Assembly: GCA_021204605.1 (NCBI GenBank)
Contig: JAJPZD010000195.1
Span: forward strand, 1 to 10,254
Direction: 5' to 3'
Origin: Prevotella sp.
GTDB taxonomy: Bacteria; Bacteroidota; Bacteroidia; Bacteroidales; Bacteroidaceae
Length of the DNA: 10,254 bases
Part shown: in pieces, positions 1-7,565 of the stretch
Numbering within the stretch: position 1 is the stretch's first letter
Layout of the letters: every line of letters starts with the position of its first letter
The notes under the pieces: model-generated
Seen by the model: only the letters and a program-made list of their open reading frames with translations
Database searches by the model: none
Told to the model about the DNA's origin: nothing
Translations under genes and position numbers: made by a program

Positions 1-481
1 ATAGCGCAATAGTAGGACTGATAGCCGTTGCCACATTGTTGCTCAACCCATAATAACCTATCCCTTCGGTACGACGAGAAGAAGGCAACACATCAATCGC
101 GACAGTACTTGCAGCAACTGTCGCCGAACCGAATGGAGCGCCATGCAAAGTGCGGACAATGGTGAACATCAACAATGTGCCTGCAACGATATAACCGAGA
201 AAGAACAAGGAAAATACCAAAAATGTTACCAACAACACCAATTTACGTGGAAACGTATCCACTAAATAACCACTGAACATCCTTACGACAAGGGCTGTGA
301 TGGTATATCCCGACAATACCAAACCTATAGAATCCTTGTCAGCATGGAAAGTATCACTCAAATAAAGCGGCAATAACGGCAAAAGAAGCATGAACGACAG
401 ATACAACATGAAATTACCCGACAGAACCTTGAGATAGTTCCGATTCCATAATTTATCCTTAATTCCTATTTTCTCTGCCAT
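1..481 (-). CDS. MFS transporter, N-terminal part (cut by window edge)
   Basis: This is the first 160 codons of an inner-membrane transporter of the major facilitator superfamily; the gene continues beyond the left edge. Read on the minus strand from the ATG at 481-479, the frame stays open to position 1. It shows a short polar N-terminus and a first hydrophobic helix (about residues 21-41). Then comes the classic MFS motif A between helices 2 and 3 (GYLVDTFPRK, about residues 71-80). Helices 3 and 4 follow, with an R-T-L-H-G stretch. The last part reads RTEGIGYYGLSNNVATAISP, which fits the start of helix 5 (motif C region). MFS proteins move small solutes or drugs by ion coupling; the substrate cannot be told from this fragment. 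A drug-efflux-like (DHA1-type) exporter is a guess. The gene lies 84 bp downstream of the FAD-dehydrogenase gene on the same strand, but a good -7 box in the gap suggests its own promoter. Confidence 0.88.
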   Translation of the reverse strand, partial: MAEKIGIKDKLWNRNYLKVLSGNFMLYLSFMLLLPLLPLYLSDTFHADKDSIGLVLSGYTITALVVRMFSGYLVDTFPRKLVLLVTFLVFSLFFLGYIVAGTLLMFTIVRTLHGAPFGSATVAASTVAIDVLPSSRRTEGIGYYGLSNNVATAISPTIAL

Positions 482-522
482 AAATCTTTACCCCTTAATT
501 ACCTTAATACCTATTTCGGACT

Positions 523-531
523 GCAAATATA
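523..531 (-). promoter_or_regulatory. Bacteroidetes-type -7 box for the MFS gene
   Basis: On the minus strand these bases read TATATTTGC, a full match to the TAnnTTTG -7 consensus of the Bacteroidetes primary sigma factor. Transcription would start near 516, giving a leader of about 35 nt before the ATG at 481. Two T-rich TTTG elements lie upstream, 13 and 23 nt from the box. Neither has the usual 19-21 nt spacing, so the -33 element is uncertain. Confidence 0.5.
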
Positions 532-565
532 AGAATTTTGCTTCCAAAAATCATCAAAAAGATGT

Positions 566-2137
566 TCAAAACGATGAAAGATATTCTTTCACAGCCTCCG
601 CACACCGCTCTCCATCAACACCTGCCGACACTATTCCACCGGCATAGCCAGCCCCCTCACCACATGGGAACAGTCCACGGATACGGATATGCTGCAAAGT
701 GATACCGTCACGCAAAATCCTCACAGGCGATGATGTGCGTGTCTCGGCAGCGATAAGCACTGCCTCGTTGGTCAGGAAGCCATGACTCATCCTGCCGAAT
801 TTCTCAAGTCCCTGCTGCAACCGTTTACTTACAAACTCTGGCAGCCAGAAATGAAGCGGACTGGAAATCAAACCAGGAGAATACGAACTTTTCGGCAGGT
901 CATAACTGAGATGTGAACGGGTAAAATCAACCATACGCTGCGCAGGTGCTGTCTGACGCATATTCCCCTGTTGCCAACAAGTCCTTTCTATTTCCTCCTG
1001 AAAACGCATCATGCAAAGTGCATCCTTCTCTCCTGAAATATCCTCCGGGTGAACCTCCACCACCATACCACTGTTGGACCATTTAGAGCCACGGTTACTT
1101 GGACTCATACCGTTGACCACAATCTGTTGAGGACCAGTAGCAACAGGAATTACGAAACCACCTGGGCACATGCAAAACGAATAAACACCACGACCATCCA
1201 CTTGCGTTACAAAACTGTATTCCGCAGCAGGCAAATACTTTCCCCTACCATATTTATTATGATACTGAATCTGGTCAATCAGTTCCGCAGGATGCTCCAA
1301 ACGCACGCCGACAGCCAACGCCTTAGCCTCAATTTCAATACCCTTTTCAAAAAGATAACGATACACATCCCTACTTGAGTGTCCTGTTGCAAGGATTACA
1401 GCACCACGAAAAACAAGTTCCTTTCCATCACTCAAATCAACAACCTCCACGCCGACCACCTCATCACCATCGAGCAACAATCCTGTCATTTTCGTCTGGA
1501 AATGCACCTCACCACCACATTTAATAATAGTGTTGCGCATATTCTCAATCACACCAGGCAATTTGTCTGTTCCGATATGCGGATGAGCATCAGACAAAAT
1601 CGACAATGGTGCACCATGCTGACAGAACACATTCAATATCTTGTTGACATTTCCACGTTTCTTGCTCCTCGTATATAATTTCCCGTCAGAATAAGCACCT
1701 GCGCCCCCTTCACCAAAACAATAGTTGCTCTCACTGTCAACCTTTTGTGTCTTGGTAATCTGTGCAATATCTTTCCTGCGCTCATGCACATCTTTTCCAC
1801 GTTCAATCACTATAGGTCGCAGTCCCAATTCTATAAGGCGCAAAGATGCAAACAATCCGCCAGGTCCCTCGCCCACCACAATGACATGCTTAGCCGCCGA
1901 CACGTCGGGATATTCCGTATGCTCGTACGCGTCATCCTCCGGTTCCTCATTAATATATACCTTCACCTTGAGATTAACGTAAATAGTGCGATGGCGCGCG
2001 TCGATACTCCGTTTCAACACCCTAAGATGCCTCACCGTCCTTGCATCAAAGCCCTTCTCACGGGCAAGAAAATCCATGATAGCTGCCTCATCAACAGCAT
2101 CCTGTGGCAAAAGTCTGACCTGATATTCGTTAATCAT
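566..2137 (-). CDS. FAD-dependent dehydrogenase (NAD(P)/FAD oxidoreductase, COG2509-like)
   Basis: A 523-residue soluble flavoprotein of the uncharacterised FAD-dependent dehydrogenase group, complete with its own start and TGA stop. Residues 1-80 form a small N-terminal alpha/beta region rich in charged residues, typical of this group. Residues 85-112 carry the FAD-binding Rossmann fold, VIVVGEGPGGLFASLRL followed by the acidic end of strand 2 (VIERG). Further conserved blocks are FGEGGAGAYSDGKL (141-154), the ATGHSS turn (250-255) and FCMCPGG near 321-327. A C-terminal second FAD-contact block, GLFPCGEGAGYAGGIVSAG, is usual for the family. The glycine motif has Glu where Ala or Phe is more common. 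The electron donor and substrate are unknown; members are often annotated only as NAD(P)/FAD-dependent oxidoreductase. It is transcribed away from the threonine operon, with a very short predicted leader. The family is fairly sure, the physiological role is not. Confidence 0.85.
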   Translation of the reverse strand: MINEYQVRLLPQDAVDEAAIMDFLAREKGFDARTVRHLRVLKRSIDARHRTIYVNLKVKVYINEEPEDDAYEHTEYPDVSAAKHVIVVGEGPGGLFASLRLIELGLRPIVIERGKDVHERRKDIAQITKTQKVDSESNYCFGEGGAGAYSDGKLYTRSKKRGNVNKILNVFCQHGAPLSILSDAHPHIGTDKLPGVIENMRNTIIKCGGEVHFQTKMTGLLLDGDEVVGVEVVDLSDGKELVFRGAVILATGHSSRDVYRYLFEKGIEIEAKALAVGVRLEHPAELIDQIQYHNKYGRGKYLPAAEYSFVTQVDGRGVYSFCMCPGGFVIPVATGPQQIVVNGMSPSNRGSKWSNSGMVVEVHPEDISGEKDALCMMRFQEEIERTCWQQGNMRQTAPAQRMVDFTRSHLSYDLPKSSYSPGLISSPLHFWLPEFVSKRLQQGLEKFGRMSHGFLTNEAVLIAAETRTSSPVRILRDGITLQHIRIRGLFPCGEGAGYAGGIVSAGVDGERCAEAVKEYLSSF

Positions 2138-2154
2138 TTCTCAAAATAATTTGT

Positions 2155-2167
2155 GCAAAATTAGCAA
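2155..2167 (-). promoter_or_regulatory. -7 box of the FAD-dehydrogenase gene, left arm of an inverted repeat
   Basis: On the minus strand this reads TTGCTAATTTTGC, containing TAATTTTG (TAnnTTTG consensus). Transcription would begin near 2148, leaving a leader of only about 11 nt before the ATG at 2137. No convincing TTG is found 19-21 nt upstream, so the -33 element is weak. The 13 bases are an exact inverted copy of 2203-2215, the -7 region of the thrA promoter. Confidence 0.45.
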
Positions 2168-2183
2168 TTTATCATGTAAAAAA

Positions 2184-2214
2184 TTGTCTAAAAACAGATT
2201 TCTTGCTAATTTTG
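2184..2214 (+). promoter_or_regulatory. Promoter of the threonine operon
   Basis: A TTG -33 element at 2184-2186 is followed after 20 bp by TAATTTTG at 2207-2214. This is a near-ideal Bacteroidetes sigma-ABfr promoter. Transcription should start near 2221, giving a leader of about 55 nt that contains the hairpin at 2224-2254. No similar promoter is seen in the gaps between thrA, the PGM-like gene and thrC, so this one probably drives all three. Confidence 0.65.
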
Positions 2215-2223
2215 CCGATGCTT

Positions 2224-2254
2224 AGGAACAAGCCCCATTTGTAGCGGGGCTCCT
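2224..2254 (+). promoter_or_regulatory. Leader hairpin upstream of thrA
   Basis: The thrA leader contains a GC-rich stem, AGCCCC (2231-2236) with GGGGCT (2246-2251), closing a 9-nt loop. AGG (2224-2226) can pair with CCT (2252-2254) across a 4-nt bulge. No T-run follows, so it is not an intrinsic terminator. A tiny reading frame, ATG at 2218 to TAG at 2242-2244, encodes MLRNKPHL and overlaps the stem, but its ATG lies at or before the predicted transcript start and it holds no Thr or Ile codons. A role in mRNA stability or translation control is possible but unproven. Confidence 0.4.
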
Positions 2255-2276
2255 GAACTGTTAAGACAAATCAGAA

Positions 2277-4712
2277 ATGAAAGTATTGAAATTTGGTGGA
2301 ACATCCGTAGGTTCCGTGAAAAGCATTCTATGCTTAAAGAAAATAGTAGAATTTGAGGCTAAGAAACAGCCCGTAGTAGTTGTCGTAAGCGCATTGGGAG
2401 GAATAACCGATGACCTTCTTGCAATGTCCCAGTCTGCCCTGCGTGGCGATGGCAAATACAAGAAAGATTTCGATGTGCTTGTCACACGCCACCACCAGAT
2501 AATAGACAGGATAATAACCGACACCAAAAAGAGAGAGGACCTTTTCACTGCCGTTGACATTCTCCTTGAACAGTTGAAAAGTATTCTCTATGGTGTTTAC
2601 TTAATCCATGACCTTAGTGATAAGACACAGAACGCCATAGTAAGCTATGGCGAGCGACTTAGTTCACATATCACTGCAGCATTGGTAAAAAACGCTTTAC
2701 TTAAGGATGCCCGTGACTTCATCAAAACAGAATACAAAAACCACAAACACACGTTGGACAGTGAACTGACCAACAAATTAGTGAGAGAAGCCTTCATTGA
2801 TATGCCTCGCATATCGGTAGTACCTGGTTTCATCAGTAAGGACAAGAACACGGGAGAGACAACCAACTTAGGAAGAGGCGGAAGCGACTACACAGCTTCT
2901 ATCATCGCAGCAGCCCTCAATGCAGAAATCCTTGAAATTTGGACCGATGTTGACGGTTTTATGACCGCCGACCCTCGAATAATCCACACGGCATATACTA
3001 TCAGTGAACTGAGCTACATAGAGGCAATGGAGCTTTGCAACTTCGGTGCGAAAGTTATCTATCCTCCGACGATATACCCCGTATGCATCAAGAATATACC
3101 GATAAAAGTAAAAAACACTTTTAACCCCAAGGCACAGGGTACTGTGATAAAAGAAAAGATAGACAACGACCGCAAGGCGATTAAGGGTATATCAAGCATC
3201 AGCGATACCACCCTGATAACTGTAACAGGACTGTCCATGGTGGGTGTTATCGGTGTCAACCGCCGTATCTTCACAGCCTTGGCAGAAAACGGCATTTCCG
3301 TGTTCATGGTCAGTCAGGCTTCCTCTGAAAACTCCACCTCAATAGGCGTGAAAGGCTCTGATGCCGCAGATGCCGTGAGGGTGCTCAACGAGGAGTTCGC
3401 AAAGGAGATAGAGACCGGTGCCATGTTCCCGATGCATGCGGAGAGCGGACTTGCCACAATAGCCATCGTTGGTGAGAATATGAAACACACACCAGGTATA
3501 GCAGGAAAACTGTTCGGCACGTTGGGAAGAAGCGGTATCAGTGTTATCGCATGTGCACAGGGTGCGTCAGAGACCAACATCTCTTTTGTTGTAAATAGAA
3601 AATATCTCAGAAAGTCGCTCAACGTACTTCACGACTCGTTTTTCCTCTCCGAATACAACGTTCTCAACCTATTCATCTGTGGTGTCGGAACGGTGGGCAG
3701 CAAATTGCTTGAACAGATAAGATCGCAATATGAGGAGCTGAAACAGAACAGGCGTTTGAAACTCAATGTGGTTGGTATTGCGACCAGCAAGAACGCTGTT
3801 TTTGACCGTGAGGGAATAGACCTGAACAAATACAGGGAAATTCTTGAGAAGTCTGAACCGAGCAACACCCAGCACATGCACGACGAGGTGGTGGGAATGA
3901 ATATATTCAACAGCGTGTTTGTTGACTGCACAGCAAGCAGTGAAGTAGCTGCCCTCTATCAGGACCTCCTTGAGCACAACATTTCCATAATAGCTGCCAA
4001 CAAGATTGCGGCATCATCTGACTATAAAAATTACTTCAAACTGAAGAAAACAGCACTCGCACGTGGCGTGAAATTCCGTTTTGAGACAAATGTAGGAGCA
4101 GGACTGCCGATTATCGGTACCATCAACGACCTGCGCAACTCTGGAGACAAGATCTTGAAGATAGAAGCCGTTCTTAGCGGTACGCTGAATTTCATCTTCA
4201 ACGAACTGTCCGCCGAAGTGCCGTTCTCCGAAGCCGTGCGCCGCGCCAAGGAAAGTGGTTACAGTGAGCCCGACCCTCGCATTGACCTTAGCGGCACTGA
4301 CGTGATACGCAAACTCGTAATTCTCTCACGTGAAGCTGGTTACAAGACAGAGCAGACAGACGTAGAGAAAAACCTTTTCATCCCGCAATCATTCTTCGAT
4401 GGGTCTTTGGAAGACTTCTGGGCAAACCTGCCACAGTTGGATGCCGACTTTGAGGAACGACGCAAGGAGATAGAGGCGAAAGAGATGCGCTGGCGTTTCG
4501 TGGCGAAAATGGAAATGGGAAAAACAAGTGTCTCCCTGCAAACAGTGGAGAAAGACCATCCATTCTATAACCTCGAAGGCTCGAACAACATCGTGTTGCT
4601 CACCACAGAGCGTTACAAGGAATACCCGATGCTCATACAAGGCTACGGTGCCGGTGCGAGCGTCACTGCGGCAGGTGTATTCGCAAACATTATGAGCATT
4701 GCCAATATCTGA
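2277..4712 (+). CDS. thrA: Bifunctional aspartokinase / homoserine dehydrogenase
   Basis: An 811-residue cytosolic enzyme that phosphorylates aspartate (first step of the Thr/Met/Lys/Ile branch) and reduces aspartate semialdehyde to homoserine. Its length matches the ThrA family (about 820). The kinase domain (1-290) shows KFGGTSVGS at 5-13 with Lys5, SYGER (123-127) and the GRGGSD nucleotide/aspartate block (199-204). Two ACT-type regulatory domains lie at about 315-460 and include the QASSENS stretch (347-353). The homoserine dehydrogenase part (463-811) has the NAD(P) motif GVGTVG (469-474), AANKIA (573-578), ETNVGAGLPIIGT (603-615) and the catalytic segment GTDVIRKL with Asp675 and Lys679. 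It is the first gene of the threonine operon, behind a clear promoter and leader hairpin. Allosteric inhibition by threonine is expected from the family but not shown here. Nothing is truncated. Confidence 0.97.
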   Translation: MKVLKFGGTSVGSVKSILCLKKIVEFEAKKQPVVVVVSALGGITDDLLAMSQSALRGDGKYKKDFDVLVTRHHQIIDRIITDTKKREDLFTAVDILLEQLKSILYGVYLIHDLSDKTQNAIVSYGERLSSHITAALVKNALLKDARDFIKTEYKNHKHTLDSELTNKLVREAFIDMPRISVVPGFISKDKNTGETTNLGRGGSDYTASIIAAALNAEILEIWTDVDGFMTADPRIIHTAYTISELSYIEAMELCNFGAKVIYPPTIYPVCIKNIPIKVKNTFNPKAQGTVIKEKIDNDRKAIKGISSISDTTLITVTGLSMVGVIGVNRRIFTALAENGISVFMVSQASSENSTSIGVKGSDAADAVRVLNEEFAKEIETGAMFPMHAESGLATIAIVGENMKHTPGIAGKLFGTLGRSGISVIACAQGASETNISFVVNRKYLRKSLNVLHDSFFLSEYNVLNLFICGVGTVGSKLLEQIRSQYEELKQNRRLKLNVVGIATSKNAVFDREGIDLNKYREILEKSEPSNTQHMHDEVVGMNIFNSVFVDCTASSEVAALYQDLLEHNISIIAANKIAASSDYKNYFKLKKTALARGVKFRFETNVGAGLPIIGTINDLRNSGDKILKIEAVLSGTLNFIFNELSAEVPFSEAVRRAKESGYSEPDPRIDLSGTDVIRKLVILSREAGYKTEQTDVEKNLFIPQSFFDGSLEDFWANLPQLDADFEERRKEIEAKEMRWRFVAKMEMGKTSVSLQTVEKDHPFYNLEGSNNIVLLTTERYKEYPMLIQGYGAGASVTAAGVFANIMSIANI

Positions 4713-4797
4713 TTTCGGATAACAACATACACTGATACGACATTCCAAAATCATCGATATTGCACAAGGTAAAAAAGGTAAAAAGGAACAGCTGACA

Positions 4798-6045
4798 ATG
4801 AAACATTTGATAATACTCGGTGACGGGATGGCTGACCATGCCGTTGAAAGATTGGGAGGAAAAACCCCATTGCAATACGCCAACAAGCCCTATATGGATA
4901 TGCTTGCACGCAACGGTCGCACGGGTAGGTTGCTCACCGTACCCGATGGCTTTCCTCCAGGTAGCGAGGTAGCCAACACTTCCATTCTTGGTTATGACCT
5001 CAATAAAGTGTTTGAAGGCAGGGGACCGCTTGAGGCGGCAAGCATCGGTTATGAGATGCGCCCAGATGACTTCGCTATTCGCTGCAATATCATAACGTTG
5101 GCAGACAACGGTACGATTAAAAACCACCATGGCGGTCATTTACAGACCGAAGAAGCTGCCGGGCTGATAAAATATCTCAATGAACATCTTGGAAACAAGA
5201 ATATCCAGTTTATTCCAGGAATACAATACCGCCATTTACTCATAATTCGTGGCGGAAACAAACATATCGAGTGTGCACCGCCTCACGACCATCCTGATGA
5301 GCAGTGGAGGCCTCTTTTGGTGAAAGCAGAAGCTGGTTGGGAGAACAAGAAAGATGGTGATCGCTTGACAGGCCAGGAGACGGCTGACCTGATAAACAGC
5401 CTTATCCTGAAATCACAACCACTGCTCGAAAACCATCCTCTCAACATCGAGAGGAAGAAAAACGGCAAGAACATGGCTAACAGTATATGGCCGTGGAGCG
5501 GCGGCTACCGGCCTGCTATGCAGACGTTGGAGGAATTATATCCGCAAATAAAGTGCGGTGCCGTAATCACTGCCGTTGACCTTATCAAGGGTATCGGGCA
5601 TTATGCCGGCTTGGATGCGATAAACGTACCGGGTGCCACTGGCCTTTACGACACCAACTATGAGGGAAAGGCACAGGCTACAATCAAGGCCCTAAGAACA
5701 AACGATTTCGTATTCCTGCACCTTGAGGCGAGTGACGAAGCGGGCCATGATGGTGATCTTGATTTAAAACTCCGAACGATAGAATACCTTGACCAAAGAA
5801 TCGTAAAACCAATCTACGATGAGGTAAGTACATGGAAGGACGACCCTGTATGTATCGCCTTATTGCCCGACCACCCTACCCCTGTTGAGATGCGTATCCA
5901 CGTCCAGGAGCCTGTGCCATTCGCAATATGGCATCCAGGCATCCAGCCTGATGATGTGCAGACCTACGATGAAGTGAGTTGTGTCAGCGGCTACTATGGT
6001 ATGCTCCGACAAGACGAGTTCATCAAAAACTTAATGGCAATATGA
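4798..6045 (+). CDS. Phosphoglycerate-mutase-like protein, proposed homoserine kinase (ThrB replacement)
   Basis: A 415-residue member of the alkaline-phosphatase superfamily, close to archaeal-type cofactor-independent phosphoglycerate mutase (ApgM). Metal- and phosphate-site motifs are visible: LGDGMAD at 7-13, the nucleophile block PGSEVANTSILGYD at 54-67 (probable Ser56), HLEASDEAGHDGD at 308-320, and PDHPTP (357-362) with His368 before EPVPF. This subgroup carries the model name 'proposed homoserine kinase' because it lies between thrA and thrC where the normal GHMP-family ThrB is missing. That is exactly the arrangement here: 85 bp after thrA, 50 bp before thrC, and no GHMP kinase in the window. 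The likely role is therefore phosphorylation of homoserine to O-phosphohomoserine, the substrate of ThrC. Glycolytic mutase activity is the alternative, and automated annotation will often call it apgM. The family is certain; the homoserine role is inferred from context. Confidence 0.85.
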   Translation: MKHLIILGDGMADHAVERLGGKTPLQYANKPYMDMLARNGRTGRLLTVPDGFPPGSEVANTSILGYDLNKVFEGRGPLEAASIGYEMRPDDFAIRCNIITLADNGTIKNHHGGHLQTEEAAGLIKYLNEHLGNKNIQFIPGIQYRHLLIIRGGNKHIECAPPHDHPDEQWRPLLVKAEAGWENKKDGDRLTGQETADLINSLILKSQPLLENHPLNIERKKNGKNMANSIWPWSGGYRPAMQTLEELYPQIKCGAVITAVDLIKGIGHYAGLDAINVPGATGLYDTNYEGKAQATIKALRTNDFVFLHLEASDEAGHDGDLDLKLRTIEYLDQRIVKPIYDEVSTWKDDPVCIALLPDHPTPVEMRIHVQEPVPFAIWHPGIQPDDVQTYDEVSCVSGYYGMLRQDEFIKNLMAI

Positions 6046-6068
6046 GGAAAGTTACAAACAAAATCGAA

Positions 6069-6092
6069 TTCTTAATTCTTAACTCTTAATTC
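6069..6092 (+). repeat. Short tandem heptamer repeat before thrC
   Basis: The gap before thrC holds TTCTTAA twice, a third copy with one change (CTCTTAA), and a partial TTC. It fills the region where a ribosome-binding site would lie, ending 3 nt before the ATG at 6096. It may simply be an unstructured AT-rich leader that helps initiation, or a slippage-prone intergenic repeat. Confidence 0.5.
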
Positions 6093-6095
6093 AGA

Positions 6096-7397
6096 ATGCT
6101 CTACTATAGCACTAATGGAATTTCTCCCCTTGCCACGCTGCGTGAAGCCGTAGTGAAAGGATTGGCAACTGACAGGGGACTGTATATGCCGGAGGAGATA
6201 AAGCAACTCCCAAAAGAGTTTTTTGACAATATCGAAAGACTCTCATTTCAGGAAATCGCCTTTGAGGTGGCGAAAGCGTTCTTCGGAGAAGATATCGAGA
6301 ATGATGACCTGAAGAAAATCGTTTACGATACCCTGTCATTCGACTGTCCTGTTGTGAAGGTATGCGACAATATCTGGTCGCTCGAACTATTTCACGGTCC
6401 TACACTCGCCTTCAAGGATGTGGGCGCACGTTTCATGGCTCGCATGCTCGGCCATTTCAACCGTAAGGAGGGGAAGGAACTTGTCCACGTACTTGTAGCC
6501 ACAAGCGGAGACACGGGTTCTGCAGTAGCCAACGGCTTCTTGGGTGTTGAGGGCATTCACGTATATGTTCTTTATCCGAAAGGAAAGGTCAGCAAGATTC
6601 AGGAAAGCCAGTTCACTACACTCGGTCAGAACATCACGGCAATAGAGGTTGACGGTGTGTTCGACGACTGCCAGGCATTGGTAAAGAGTGCCTTCATGGA
6701 CAAGGAACTAAATGAGCATATCCGACTGACATCTGCCAACTCTATAAATGTGGCCCGTTTCCTCCCACAAGCGTTTTACTATTTCAACGCTTACGCCCGC
6801 ATGAAAGAGCAGGGACTTGCAGACAACCTCGTAGTATGTGTTCCGAGCGGCAATTTCGGCAACATCACAGCAGGACTGTTCGGGCACCGTATGGGACTGC
6901 CCATAAAGCGTTTCATTGCTGCCAACAACGCCAATAACATTTTCTACAATTTCTTGAAAACTGGTGTTTACGAGTCGAAACCAAGCATCCAGACAATAGC
7001 AAACGCTATGGACGTGGGAGACCCAAGCAACTTCGCCCGTGTTTACGATCTTTACAAGGGCGACCACAACACTATCACGTCAATAATCAGTGGTGCGACA
7101 TACAGCGATGAGCAGATCCGTGAGACAATGAAAACCTGTTTCACAGATAACGGCTACATCCTCGACCCACATGGTGCTTGCGGCTACCGTGCCTTGAAAG
7201 AACAGCTTCTACCGGATGAGACTGGCGTATTCCTTGAGACCGCACACCCCGCCAAATTCAAGAATACCGTTGAGAGTGCGATTAACCACACCGTTACCAT
7301 TCCTGCCCGCCTTGCCGAGTTTATGAAGGGAACAAAACAAAGCATCCCGATGAGCAAGGACTTCGCCGACTTCAAGGCGTTCCTCTTGAACGAGTAA
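6096..7397 (+). CDS. thrC: Threonine synthase
   Basis: A 433-residue PLP-dependent cytosolic enzyme that converts O-phosphohomoserine and water to threonine and phosphate, the last step of the pathway. Its length is close to that of E. coli ThrC (428). The N-terminus MLYYSTNG...PLATLREAVVKGLATDRGLYMP is characteristic and supports the ATG at 6096. The PLP-binding lysine is Lys107 in HGPTLAFKDVG (100-110). The glycine/serine-rich phosphate-binding block ATSGDTGSAVANGF follows, and a second conserved stretch VCVPSGNFGNITAG lies near the middle. The C-terminal part keeps the DPHGACGYRAL and ETAHPAKF blocks typical of this class. It is the last gene of the operon, followed within 25 nt by a strong terminator hairpin. 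No defect is visible. Confidence 0.97.
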   Translation: MLYYSTNGISPLATLREAVVKGLATDRGLYMPEEIKQLPKEFFDNIERLSFQEIAFEVAKAFFGEDIENDDLKKIVYDTLSFDCPVVKVCDNIWSLELFHGPTLAFKDVGARFMARMLGHFNRKEGKELVHVLVATSGDTGSAVANGFLGVEGIHVYVLYPKGKVSKIQESQFTTLGQNITAIEVDGVFDDCQALVKSAFMDKELNEHIRLTSANSINVARFLPQAFYYFNAYARMKEQGLADNLVVCVPSGNFGNITAGLFGHRMGLPIKRFIAANNANNIFYNFLKTGVYESKPSIQTIANAMDVGDPSNFARVYDLYKGDHNTITSIISGATYSDEQIRETMKTCFTDNGYILDPHGACGYRALKEQLLPDETGVFLETAHPAKFKNTVESAINHTVTIPARLAEFMKGTKQSIPMSKDFADFKAFLLNE

Positions 7398-7418
7398 TAT
7401 TTTTCCAAAAACAACAAC

Positions 7419-7457
7419 AATCGACACTACAAACTATAATTGCAGTGTCGATTTTAT
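7419..7457 (+). terminator. Intrinsic terminator of the threonine operon
   Basis: AATCGACACT (7419-7428) pairs perfectly with AGTGTCGATT (7444-7453) across a 15-nt loop, and the right arm runs into TTTTAT. The hairpin begins 22 nt after the thrC stop codon. On the minus strand the same stem is followed by a T-rich tract, so it may also stop transcripts from the converging restriction-modification genes, which end 112 nt away. Confidence 0.8.
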
Positions 7458-7565
7458 GTTATATAATCTGCTTTCGCCACCCAATTTACGAATCGGTACT
7501 ACTAATATCTGTAATAAGAATTCTTGGCAAATGCATTGACAAAACCAGGAAGTATAATACTTTTA

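Noticed and set aside
1049..2149. Several plus-strand open frames of 85-134 codons opposite the FAD dehydrogenase
   Set aside because: They are antisense shadows of a gene with clear FAD-binding motifs and have no signals of their own.
4389..5139. Minus-strand open frames of 149 and 165 codons under thrA and the PGM-like gene
   Set aside because: Both are antisense to well-conserved coding sequence and show composition typical of shadow frames (runs of Cys, His and Ser, no motifs).
7458..7565. Search for the missing 3' part of the RibD-like gene between the terminator and the nuclease gene
   Set aside because: All three minus-strand frames were read; one is open for about 30 codons but none resembles the C-terminal part of a RibD-like protein.
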